64,000 nucleotides of DNA from Ceriagrion tenellum (lineage: Eukaryota; Arthropoda; Insecta; Odonata; Coenagrionidae), in the NCBI GenBank assembly GCA_963169105.1, contig OY720636.1, positions 121,600,188 to 121,664,187 of the forward strand. Direction: 5' to 3'. Below, one piece after another: positions 36,236 to 47,077 of the stretch. Position numbers and translations under genes: made by a program. Positions within the stretch are counted from its first letter, which is position 1. Each line of letters begins with the position of its first letter. A model generated the notes under the pieces. That model had not been told where the DNA came from. It worked only from the letters and a program-made list of their open reading frames with translations, and did no database searches.

Positions 36236-37641
36236 ACATAAAAATCGGCATTAATTTTATAATTAGGGTTATTAGACCGCCATGAAAAATGCCCTTATTC
36301 GGAGATCCTGAGCTATTTACTGACAGAGCCAAGATTCAGGGGCCACAAAGCATTGCCAAATGGAACACCTTAGAAAATACTCTCTCAAAGAAATTTCGGG
36401 AAATGCGGTTGCTTTATTTCGTTCTGAAACTCCTGAGTAGTCATTTTTCCAGGCGGGAAGTTGAGGGTAAAAATCATAAAGACGCCAGCAAAATGAGAGA
36501 CGGCAATTTTTGTCTCGTCCCCAGAGCAGCTTGGGGTCGCAAAGACAAAAAAATAAGAAGACTGAGGGACCGAGGGACTGGATGGAATCCCAGTTGTTTA
36601 CACCCCACGATTTTCGACCAATCGGAACGAATATCCCGTGAAATTGCGACCACGGAGCATGGAGGGCAGAAGATGAAAACGGTGGATGGATTCCCGACAA
36701 GGCATTGAATCGAATAGAGGAGGGAGGTGACGGTGGGGTTGGAGAGGAGTATAAGCATTAACTGCCTGCCATCCCTATTAGTCATAGGTCGCCACGGAAA
36801 GCCACTTCGCCGACCCGGCCTAATAGCCCAACCTGGGGAGGCTTTTAATGTCCCCTTTCTCCTCACCACATTCACCCCGATGATAAGGGAATTCGGGCAA
36901 CCGAGGACTGCCGGTGGCATCCGTGGAGTAGGAGGAGGAAGGCGAACTTGGAAGCCGGCCTGCTAAGGTTGCGACAAGAAGAAGAAGTAGGTCTCTCCGA
37001 TATCGGAAAATAAGGTCCTTCCCCTCCTTTTATGTTCACTTCACACAATTCCAGCTCCAAAAAAGCGAGGCGAGTCCCTCTTTTTTTCTCCTTCCTTCTT
37101 TCCGTTCCTCCCACGCTCGCTCACTCACTGTCACACCTTGATGCCGCCGGATAATGGAATTTCGAGGTGTACGAGACAGTGAAAGCGATCCCAGATGTCA
37201 CCCAGGAAGATTCTTCCAAAGGTAAGGGGGTAGGTAAGATAGAGATTTCTCGAGGTCCGAGAGTGAAGTTTCGTGCAAAATCGGATAATCCGTTAGGTTT
37301 CAATGTTCTGTGTAGGAAATAAATTACTAACTCCAAGGCCAGAAGATTATATTTGGCCTCGCCAACACGTTACCTCCATTCGTTTCGGCCATCAGAATTT
37401 TCTTCGATAACCCTTATTTTACTTAAGTGAAGCTTAAACCTGGGGTACGATCGCGACTGTCTATTACGCGTGCGCTGGCGTTGTCATTAAAAAGAGCGAG
37501 CAGTAACTGGTTCGTCATTTTTCACGTTATGTCAGTTCTTTTGAATCATTGGTTTCATTTGATGGAGTACATTCATAGAATCTGTCCTTCTGGAATTGAG
37601 AGCACTGTCCTAGAAAGTTTAGCTATTTGGATTATAATTGT
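36236..37641. other. Stretch without a recognisable gene
   Basis: It contains frames of 139 codons plus (36289-36708) and 148 and 127 codons minus over the same bases, in DNA with few stops. None looks like a known protein. A GC-rich pocket lies at 36720-37120. Confidence 0.45.
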
Positions 37642-37885
37642 GGACCCCAGAAGTCAAGGGGTCTAAGTGACATTTTTGAATAAAATAAGTTAGGTACAGG
37701 AATGGAATGTGAAAATATAAATCTTTTAGGCGGTAAAGGGATCCAAGTGATTTTCTTGACAGGTGCTGCAATATAAGGTAATGCCTTTTAACTACTTAGT
37801 AGGTTGTACCAAACATTTTCAACTTTGACTTAAGTTTTCTCTAAACAATGGCTTTGTTACTTAGACCCCTTGACTTCTGGGGTCC
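37642..37885. mobile_element. MITE-like element with 30-bp inverted ends
   Basis: The left end 37642-37671 (GGACCCCAGAAGTCAAGGGG, then TCTAAGTGAC) pairs with 37856-37885 at 29 of 30 positions. Weaker pairing continues a few bases outward (TAATTG on both sides). The 184-bp interior has no coding frame. It is most simply a miniature inverted-repeat element; I cannot assign a superfamily and see no clean target duplication. Confidence 0.55.
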
Positions 37886-38142
37886 TCAATTACGACAACG
37901 CGAAAGAAGGAGCCATGAATCCACCCATGGTCTTTCCATCGTTTTCTGCACCTTCCAGGTGCCCTTTTCTCTAGTTTGATTCTAGGTTTTTTCACCCTGC
38001 TACTTACTTAAGTCCTAAAAATATGGCCCCTCCACCTCAGTTTCCAACTTTTGTCTTATCCCGCTGCATCAGATGCTCTTTGTAAATTCCTAATTTCAGT
38101 CTAGATAAACCTAACGCAATGATCACTAATGTTATGGATATC

Positions 38143-38350
38143 TTAAGCCCGTTTTACACGGGGCAAATACTTGTAAAATCTTATATAAGTACGAGCGCTC
38201 ATTCCAAACTGTGTCGAGTAAAGCGATGAATTGCAAGAACGCGAGATGTAAAAATAGACCCTTCTCTAATTCAGTAATTATTTCACGCCAGATTCATAAA
38301 GCATGCAATTTAAAATTGTCCTGTTTCGTTCCCGTGTAAAACGGGCTTTA
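38143..38350. mobile_element. MITE-like element with 20-bp inverted ends
   Basis: TTAAGCCCGTTTTACACGGG at 38143-38162 pairs with CCCGTGTAAAACGGGCTTTA at 38331-38350, 19 of 20 positions. The 168-bp interior is non-coding. The size and ends suggest a non-autonomous DNA transposon. No convincing target duplication was seen, so the family is open. Confidence 0.65.
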
Positions 38351-41300
38351 GAATACGAATGAAACACCCAGTTAATACTCACGAATTTGTATCCTCAATA
38401 GAAAGTGCCAACCGCGTTTCCTCCAATAACTGATCCGTGTTTCCTACCCCTCCAATGTTGGGGATCCCTTGCCTCGAGAACTCGTGAATAGTTTAGCTTA
38501 CTTGAAAGATGATATTAAAAATTCACTCGAAGCTATGGGCGCTTGGGATCTAGAAGCATCTCTCGAAAATATCCATTTCAATATCCACAATTATAATCAT
38601 ACTGCTGAGTCGTAGTGCTTGTTAAAATTAATTAGTGCTACGGTGACTGATAATCCAGTCAAATGCTTTCTCAATTTTACAGCAGCTACGATACGGGCCA
38701 TCTATCACTAGATATATTGCACTATGGTTGGTCACCGACGGCCCTTTGGTAGGTTAAGTGCCAAATTAAATGGAGAAAGAAGAGAAAATAAATAGGATTT
38801 CATTCAATTTTTAGTAAAATCAAAGAATCAAGGATGAGTCAATTTCCTAAGGAGGATTTAAATAGTCCATTGTTACAGCTAGAAATGGAACTTGGAAACA
38901 GGTTTCACTTTACGACTACTCAAATCCCCTTGCTTAATCAATCTCAATCCGCGCTGTAATTCATTACCATTATTTGATTTTAACACTGAATTTTGGATAT
39001 TCAACAGTACCATGATGAAACGTAGAGCAATTATCGACGTAAAGATCAGAGGAGCGCTGCTTTTGGAGATTATGGATGAATTGGATAGAATGACATTCCC
39101 GTTCCCACAAACTATCAACGATATGTTTTAAACTTTTTCTTTAATTCCTCCTTCTACTCCAAACCTTGAGTCCACCTCCTTTAAGGGAATGGAATTACAT
39201 CCCTAAAGACGGCGAGGAACGTTTCGTATCGCGTAAATATAGCCATTGGAATTGTTTGTCCTGACATTAGGAATCCTTGAAACTAGAAAGAATCAATCAG
39301 GACTAAGTATTTCAACCTGTAAAATCCCGATAAAAAATACTTCAAGTTACTGAGTTTTTAGCTGAGCTCGGTATAAATTGTTAATTCAACGATGAAATTG
39401 TTACGCACAAAAATTATTATTTCACTATTGAAGCGCCCTCACAGTTAGGCGTCTATTATAGTTCATACCAAATAGTTAATCATCATGTGATTATTCGGTT
39501 GGGTAAATGTAAGTTTTCCACGAAAAAAACGCTATTTCGAGGACGTCCTAGATGTTATGAAATCTAGTATTTGACCTCTATGGAAAAACTGGTAACTTGT
39601 ATAAATAAAGCTTGCTGAAATACCAGAGGCAGTCTCTGACTTATGGACGACCTGAAAGCAACAGTTATTTCCAGAAAAATCGGCTTCATCTACCAAGTCC
39701 TGAGTAAATAATTCCTAAAAAAGCACCAAAGAAACTATCGCAAAAGAAAAGCAAATATGATTAAGAAGGCATCCGCTTATTTTCACGAGAGAGTTGCTGT
39801 GGGCGTGGTCCCGTTTTCATGGAGAGGAATTCATGCAGTTCTCCTTAATTAGGCCCAAGGGGATACTGCCACTGGAGGCTCAGCCAGTGAAGCGCTCCTC
39901 CAACCTCATCCTCTTCTTCCACCTGTGAGCTCTACGGCCAGCTGAGCAGGAGGTACATGATGACCCTCACGAGGAAGGAAGTTGGAACATTTCCGCGATC
40001 GCATGAAAGGCAATGGAAACGTAGTGACACATCGCCTTGAACTTTGTTCTCCCTCACATGCATAGGAACACGGGGTAGCGCTACCGAAAGTCGATATGAG
40101 CTTCTGGGATATTATTTCGAGAAATGATGACTCGATATTTTGTATTGATGGCTTTAAGTAGTAATAATTCGAGCACTCCTGGCACAGAAAATAAGAATTC
40201 ATCCCTCGTACTACTTCTGCGGATAATATTGAAAAAAAACATAAGAATTAACTCGCCGATAGGAGATACGTACACACTCGCATTTATTCACAAAATACAC
40301 TCCATCAAAGAGATCTATCACTCTATTACTATAGCTACCACCGTTTTTCTGTTCCTGACTATGCTCCACACCCATAAAATAAGTCCCATGTTTTAAGTAA
40401 AAATAAAATGTTTAAAAGGCTACTGAATACCTACAAATAAACATTAATATTTGGCTTCTACGAGCGGAATGTAAAACGAATTTTCCTTGCAATTTATTTC
40501 TATTAAAATTTAAACACTCTTCAACATTCTATTTTAAAAGTTAGATGCAAGATCTAAATTTCAATTTAAATTTTAAAAATTCTTTTCCCTTTAAAAAGCA
40601 AAGAGCAAAGAAAGCGCTAAGTTTCACATCTCAAAATCTTATGTCTCACGGTAAAACGAAAAGATTCATGAATTTATTACTCGAATAAAGATAGAAACCG
40701 TCACGAAGTAGATGTACGTCAAACGCAAAAGCCAATGGAGGCATGAGCAAAATTTTCAAACTAGTCATATTAATCCTGGCTAATGCTACGAGAAGGAAAG
40801 CGATACTGTATCGGCGACGAGAAAAAAATCGGGATAGCCCAAAAAAAATGAGATAAGCACGCTGCTTTTTAGGATCCGCCGAATCGACATTGAAAAGATT
40901 CCCCTTTCGATTCCGCCCTAAAAAATCTATTTGTTTGGTAAGCAACGCAGTTGAAAGAAATTTTTCTTCTTTTTTTGTAAACCGGTGGAAATGGATTGGA
41001 ATGGATTGGTGAAAGACTTCGCGCCCAATTTTATTTGGCACGTCGACGCAGACGGATTGATCCGAACTCGCAAGAGATAGAGAGACCGCAAGAGTGATTC
41101 CATTGGAAGCGGAGCTGTGGCCTCTAAATAGGGAAATACTAGGAAAATCGGGAATCCCTCTCTTTCTGCCCGCTTCGGCCTTAAATTTATCTGACGGGAT
41201 AAACCACCGATCCGTCGACCAAAATGAATGCCTATCGCAGGGATACGGGAAAACGTCAGTATTGAGCTCCTTCCTGGGAAAGTGGAGCAATAAAATTGCT

Positions 41301-43917
41301 CGAATTAAACAGAAAGCCCAGGCGTAGGTAAAGATACGAAAGAAACCACCAATGCCCACTGAAAAATTGACAATTTAGAAAGAAATATCAGGACCTAATT
41401 TTGTAATTAGTCATGTAGGAAAGCTAGGCACACAAACCAATATTCTTTCATCAATTCTACCATCGATTGTCTTATTTCATCAATGTCATCCGAGAATGAC
41501 AATAGTCATAAATTAGAAGAAGATGCGCTGCGAACCATCTGATAATTTTTAATAAGATATAGAAAAATTTTCCAATGAGTAAACTCTTGCAATTTAAAGC
41601 ATAATGCTATTAAGAGGATGAAATTGTGAGTTTAACTGTCGTAATTTCAAACTACCGTCAGACGAGCTAAAATACCCATTAGACAATAGGAAATTCGGTA
41701 TTCTCAATACGTTCTGTAACCTTTAGTTAATCATTTGTAATACTGCTCGCTCAATCTTGTGCTATATTGTCCTCTCCTACGGAGGTCTCTTATCTTAACA
41801 ACTTGTATCATTCATTACACAAAAATCCACAAAAATAAATAATGGACGAATGAAAGCATAATTCTGAGAAAAAATAATCGCTGTACTCTTGCAAAGCGTA
41901 CCGACAAATATACTATCAATGATTTCCAACATTTTCTGCAATGTAGTAAATTTAATGCCTAAAAACAATTCATTTTTTTTTAGTGTTTTCAAAACATAAA
42001 TTTCTCCATTTTTTCCGACGAACGCTTTTGGTCGAGCGATTATTATCTGCACTGTTTGTCCAGCGCCCGTAAATTCTATCTCGCCATCCTCAAGCGGTGT
42101 AAAAAAGGAGCAAATGCAAAAATTGGAGGCATTTTGGAATCAGCACGAGACGACTTTACTGGCGCCATGGAGAGTGGGTTGAAGATGGATGATGGAAATC
42201 GAAAAAAAGACCGTAAATTAGGAGCGATAACATTTCGGATGTTCTAAAAACGACAGCATTCGTCGTAAATCATTTTTTTCAAACGTGGACCGAGGATATT
42301 TTAAACGGCGCATGTCCCAGAGCATTGGTACACACTCACGGGTCGTTACGTATCTCAAAAACGACGTCAGTTACACACCATCTCTCTCGATCTCTCGTTT
42401 GAGGATGGGATTAATGTGTTGATGGAATTTTCTGGATCGTCTGCATGCCTCCCGTTCAACGCTGGACCCGATGATGGAGATGATGATTGGCTAATGCTGA
42501 CCTCTTTAACAGGATCACAGGTCCCTCGCCCCCCATTTTATATCCCCTAGCACGACCGCGTGATTTTTGTGCAATGCGTTTTAAACAGGGATTCTCATAT
42601 ATTCTAGAGCCGTAAGAGCCAGGGATATAGGAAGCGTCAGAAACCTCACGGCCGCACGTTTTTTTTTAATTTTAACATAAATTAAAATTGCGTCCACCAC
42701 CTTTTTTCAGCCATTACATAAGCACCAAAACTTTTTACTACTAAACGATGAATAGAAGTTCTTACTTCTACACTGCAAAACGTGGATGGTTACAAAAGAG
42801 CTTTTTTAGTATGGGAAGAGAGATGATAGAGGGTAGTAAACCAATGTCCTTAAAAAGTGTGTGTTCACTATACAGGTTTAAGGCCCACAGCGTAAGTAAG
42901 ACAGAATTTTCCCCTCAGTACTTTGCGACAATTTTTCATCTAAATTTACGCGAACTGACTGGAAAAGATGATGACAATGAATTTTCTCCTCACTTCCAAG
43001 ACTTCTTAGTATAGAAACATTTACTAATATTTTAATACTACAACTGTATGTGTTCGTTTAATATTTTTACGAAGCAGAGTCTGTAGAAAATATGTTACCA
43101 CTTACAATGGTTCCGTGCACCAAAAAGACGCAGCTTTAAAATAACTTAGGAACCTGGGTAAATACATGATGGGAGCCAAATTATCATGAAGAACCCACGA
43201 AATGAAGAGGAAGGTTACTGGTGCAATAAATAATCCACCATCAGCATTGTAATCAATAATTTCCAGCGTAAAATACGGCCGACTATGATATAATCGTCCA
43301 AGTGTACTCAGCAACAAAATGTCGTTTCGAGTTCGAAAATTCTACGGAAGGAAATTGGACCTCATGGGAAAATATTGGAGCAGGGCCTTAAACCCTTCGT
43401 ACTTGATGTCGTATAAGAATATTTTACACTGAAAAGATAGCTTGGGACTAGTGATAATTGGACCGATTTGTTGCTGTAGGTTCAAAATTATATTTCCTTG
43501 CGACCAATTTGCATGTAATGGTCTATTAATGACGGGATTTCAGTTCAAACGCAAGATTTTTGCGTTTTTATCCTCCTTTTAAAAGTTTGACCAGTGATAA
43601 ACGGCCGATGTTGGTGACATGTTCATGAATGATTATATTCACAACCACAGATTACTTTTTCCAACAATCGACATACGCAGAAGTGTTTGATGGATATTTT
43701 TGTTTTGGATACCGTTAATGGTATAAACATTTTAACAGAGGAATTTAAGAATAAATAACGAGCAAAGTCGAAGCAATTGATACATTTGATGTCTTGGGAA
43801 AGAAAATAGCAATTGAAAAGTATAAATTGTAAAAATGATGACGCAACGAAAAAACGTAAATGCACATCCCTTTTTGGCCCATAACATAAGTTTATAATTC
43901 CTTCACTTTTCTATGAT
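38351..43917. other. Long stretch without a recognisable gene
   Basis: AT-rich. The longest unexplained open frame of the window lies here (40646-41359, minus, 237 codons). It opens with GTG and has no internal Met for nearly 200 codons, and it looks like no known protein, so I leave it uncalled. No RNA gene or mobile element was recognised. Confidence 0.45.
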
Positions 43918-44558
43918 TTGATAAAAAAATCATCTCGTGCTAGTTTTTTTAGAACTCTAGGAATGATTTGTAATTCCCTTAGATCCTTTCTTCATAATGC
44001 TATAGGTAAGTCACATAGGAATGTGTGCTTGTCTAAGGTAGCGAAAATTGCCGTGTACCAAAGTGTACTTCTTCCCACTTTGCTATATGGTAGTGAAACA
44101 TGGGTACATAATGATAGACATTAGAGTAGACTAAACGCCGTGGGTATGAGTTATCTGAGGAGTATTTGTGGCAAAAGTAGGATGAATAGGGTCAGGAATG
44201 AGTGGGTCAAGAATGAATGTGGGTTGAATGCTCCAGTAATGGACGTGTATGAAAGGAGTGTGCTTCGTTGGTTTGGCCATGTTGAGAGAATGGATGCGAG
44301 TCGAATAACGAAACAGATATATGAGAGTAGAATGAATGGTGTGAGAGGTAGAGGTAGGCCGAGAAAGTTGTGGTTGAATGTGGTTGAGGAAATTCTTAGG
44401 AGGAGGAATATTAGAAGTTTTAAAAACAGGAGAGCGTGTATGAAACAGTGTATGGGGGTAAATGAGGCAAAAGAGTTTGCAAGGATAGGTCAGTATGGAG
44501 GAAATTATTGAAGCAGAGTCAGGAGTACAATTATGAATTAATGAGTGAAACATTTTGA
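43918..44558 (+). pseudogene. LINE ORF2 C-terminus, one stop and one frameshift
   Basis: The recognisable order is LLPTLLYGSETW, NAVGMSYLRSICGKSRMNRV, VLRWFGHVERMD and VRGRGRPRKLWLNVVEEI, the hallmark of the region downstream of the reverse transcriptase in many arthropod LINEs. The frame is interrupted by a TAG at 44122-44124. After VNEAKE (about 44472-44477) one base is missing compared with the 35.6-kb copy; beyond it the original frame resumes as DRSVWRKLL and ends at a TGA at 44556-44558. The copy is therefore inactive. The two lesions and truncation indicate an older insertion than the LINE at 22-24 kb. Confidence 0.85.
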
Positions 44559-44589
44559 CTGTGCCTACCCCGGAAGGAAACGGCGAGAT

Positions 44590-44616
44590 GGGTATGTATG
44601 TATGTATGTAGGTCAC
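44590..44616. repeat. (ATGT)n tail of the LINE
   Basis: Four or more ATGT units at the 3' end of the plus-strand LINE. Matching ACAT repeats occur at the ends of the two minus-strand relatives. Confidence 0.8.
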
Positions 44617-46488
44617 TTATCTCATAATGTGGGCACAAAAAATACTCCTCGATGAAACTACCGGTCGAGTAAAACTGAGCTTACTTCAGAAAATAGGCCC
44701 AATAATTTTCATCAACAACATCAATCAGCAGGATCCAGATCCGGTTTGATAAATTTGCATATTTATTCGAAGAGTGTAAGTTAAAAAGCATTTATATGAA
44801 ACGCTTATAATAAAAATTTCACGCATACTAATGGTAACGGCAGGTGAAGAATTTTGAAGGTCACTATGAAAAAACTGGGCTTGCAAAATTTTTACTGAAC
44901 ATTTAGTTTTCCAGAAATCCATCAGGAGGAGAAGAGATTCATTGGCATCAAAGTAAATTACGTTTGCTGATATAAATCGGCTTCGTTGTCATAGAAATTC
45001 TGTTAGAAATTGCATTCCCCTACTTTCAAATGAAATTAGTGGAATGATGGAGGTGAAATGAATCCCGATACCATCATACGGGTAAATTCGCCCTTAATTT
45101 TGGGATCGGAGACCTAGAAGAGGAATTTATATCCCAAAGGCTAAGATCAATGAAAAACAAATTACCTATGTACAGTTCAGCCGATCGTTTTTAATGGTAT
45201 TTGCATTACGCTTCATTCAATTACCCAAACAGCTGTCGTGTTTTATTCGCCATCCCTGCGCAATGTATTCGCAAGGCTCAAGCAACCAATTAGTCCGCGT
45301 ATAATTTGAGGCGATAGGGTTTCGAATAAATTCACTCTCCCGTTACCAGCCACTCGTTAATTATTCCAACCTCATTCTCTCCCACCCTCTCCCACCCTCT
45401 CCCACCTTATTTTCTTTCGCCCTCACCGGAATCCCACATCCCCTCAAATGCCTCACAAGGGCACGGTTGTATATGTCTCTTCCATAAAAGAACGAGAGAG
45501 AAGATTACATCGGTCGGCAGCCCGAAAGCAATGTCAGAGTGAGGTCATTTTTAGAAGAAAAAAAAATCTAAGTTCTTCGTTCATTAGCAATAATTGGTTT
45601 GATGGAGCCGTTCTCTATTAATAATCCTTTGAATATACGTTTAACAAACTCTGAAATTTTCTGTCGCTGAAAGAATTTTTTTGACATCAAAGAGAAATTG
45701 TGCCTTACAGATTTTACCCAAAAATGCAGCGACTCTTCCATCAATAGGTGAATATATACGTGTGGGAGTTATATCCAGATACACATATGCTCCAGAAAAA
45801 CTTTTCAAAAATTATACAAAAATAAGCAAATGAATAAAAATGTGAACCAAAGGGCAAAGAGATATTTGCACCTCGCGATGATAATCAAACTTTGTTAAAC
45901 GAAATGAAATTGGGATGGCTATAAATGAAAAATGTTTAAGGTTGAACAAGTCGTCTTGCTTTTAAGTTTTATTAAATGAGCAATCCATTCAAGCATCGAG
46001 GACGTTAGGCATAATTTAAATAACAGTACAATTCAGTAGATTAACCCCTGCTAAGGACAAGAATTTGACCATTTCGTTCCGAACCTATATCAGCAAAATA
46101 TGGTGGCATGTGGTAAGAACACTTATTTTAGGTACATTTGAGTGTGGGGCAAGACATAAGAAGTGTAAAAATGTTAGGATTAAAATAATATAATCCGGAT
46201 GACATTTCCTCTTCAGGTACCTCCTCTGAAAAATTATATTCTCGCTTCAAGAGGGACTAACGTCGGCCTCACTGGTAGGTCGGCTTTCTCACATCACTTC
46301 GAATTTTCTCACTTGTCACCGAAAGCTTGGAAAGCCACAACAAGTGCAATATTTCATCTGACGAAGGAATGAAAAGATGAAAGGAATGTAAAAAAATCAT
46401 CAATTCTCCCGGAATTTTCCAAAGCACGAATCAATAACCGATAAAAACCGATTGGGCCACCATCAAACCTACAATATAAAAATAACAA
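44617..46488. other. AT-rich stretch, no gene seen
   Basis: No gene or element was recognised. It contains a 10-bp tandem repeat (TCTCCCACCC, three units) at 45379-45408. Confidence 0.5.
45379..45408. repeat. 10-bp tandem repeat, three units
   Basis: TCTCCCACCC is repeated three times, the last unit ending in T. A simple sequence repeat. Confidence 0.85.
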
Positions 46489-46501
46489 TATAATAATTGA
46501 A
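46489..46501. repeat. Target-site duplication, left, element D
   Basis: 13-bp TATAATAATTGAA, identical to 46734-46746. Confidence 0.8.
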
Positions 46502-46733
46502 CATAATGAAAAGTAAAGAAAACTTTGTAATTCCACATAAATATTTATTGTACGACCTAGGTTTCGACGTGGCACGTCATCATCTGGGATCGTGATGATG
46601 ACGTGCCACCAGATGATGACGTGCCACGTCGAAACCTAGGTCGTACAATAAATATTTATGTGGAATTACAAAGTTTTCTTTACTTTTCATTATGTTAAGT
46701 CGATTCCATGAAGTCACGCCCGAGACAACGAAC
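46502..46733. mobile_element. Foldback element D, hammerhead-like, Penelope-like
   Basis: Perfect 88-bp inverted arms (46500-46587 and 46609-46696; the first two bases overlap the target duplication), a 21-bp centre and a 37-bp tail (46697-46733, containing CGAGACAACGAAC). A perfect 13-bp direct repeat, TATAATAATTGAA, flanks it at 46489-46501 and 46734-46746. The tail ends with the same CGAGACAAC word as the Penelope-like element at 18.7-19.5 kb. The arm start AAAACTTTGTAA is shared with element E. It has no coding capacity. The identical arms suggest a young copy or recent arm conversion. Confidence 0.8.
46610..46642 (+). ncRNA. Hammerhead-like core in element D
   Basis: The order is CAGATGA, an extra T, GACGT, a 3-nt loop, ACGTC, GAAA, CCTAGGT and C. 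Helix II is GACGT/ACGTC, and helix III ACCTAGGT is self-complementary. The U of CUGAUGA is replaced by A, a position needed for catalysis in known hammerheads, so this copy is probably inactive. A mirror copy lies at 46554-46586 (-). Confidence 0.4.
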
Positions 46734-46746
46734 TATAATAATTGAA
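46734..46746. repeat. Target-site duplication, right, element D
   Basis: Identical 13-bp partner of 46489-46501, following the tail. Confidence 0.8.
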
Positions 46747-46900
46747 ATTCAATATAAAAAGGAGTATCTTCAAGTCTCTATCAAAATTTTCCCAGCCTGA
46801 GTAATAAAATTGCCTACAGAGTAAAATTTGCCTCAGACCATGAACCTAAAATAGGTTTCAGGTATATTCACCAAGTCTTTCCAGAGGGAATATATTATAA

Positions 46901-47009
46901 TATTTACAAAGAAGACATTACTCAGATTTCACAGGATTCATAGCAATACAACCGGTTTCACTGAATTGTCGACATCATCAACTAAAAAACTGGTCCAGAA
47001 ACTATCGAA
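46901..47009. mobile_element. Probable one-armed relative of the foldback family (F)
   Basis: This lies about 155 bp from element D. It contains ACCGGTTTCACTGAATTGTC and then GACATCATCA (46951-46980), the complement of a decayed hammerhead-like core (TTGATGATGTCGAC, later GTGAAACCGGT). A tail CCAGAAACTATCGAA (46995-47009) follows, like the tails of elements A and E. Flanking TATATTATAA (46891-46900) and TTTATTATAA (47010-47019) differ at one base and may be target duplications. No inverted second arm is seen between core and tail. Helix II is not maintained here. The short length and decay make this less certain than the others. Confidence 0.4.
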
Positions 47010-47027
47010 TTTATTATAACACTAATG

Positions 47028-47077
47028 ATTCCTAAGTATAGCTTTACCTAAGTAAGTATAACTATTCCTAAGTATAG
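47028..47077. repeat. Direct repeat ATTCCTAAGTATAG
   Basis: The 14-bp word occurs at 47028-47041 and 47064-47077, with a related CCTAAGTAAGTATA between them. Confidence 0.75.

Larger units (their letters stand above)
43918..44616 (+). mobile_element. 5'-truncated LINE with (ATGT)n tail
   Basis: Plus-strand LINE copy holding the C-terminal part of ORF2, a short 3' untranslated region and a tail of ATGT repeats (about 44590-44616). The reverse transcriptase core is missing. Two further fragments of the same family lie on the minus strand at 35481-35703 and 36178-36235. The clade is uncertain. Confidence 0.85.

Noticed and set aside
36289..36920. Frames of 139 (plus), 127 and 148 (minus) codons overlapping each other
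   Set aside because: Long frames on both strands over the same DNA indicate scarcity of stops rather than coding. No protein family was recognised.
40646..41359. 237-codon open frame on the minus strand, the longest frame not explained by a known element
   Set aside because: It opens with GTG, has no Met for nearly 200 codons, shows no domain or motif I recognise, and overlaps other short frames. It is probably a chance opening; codon-usage or conservation analysis would settle it.
46500..46696. Perfect long hairpin that could be mistaken for a microRNA precursor
   Set aside because: The arms are 88 bp with no bulges, it has a target-site duplication and a tail, and it resembles other elements in the window. 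It is a mobile element, not a microRNA gene.
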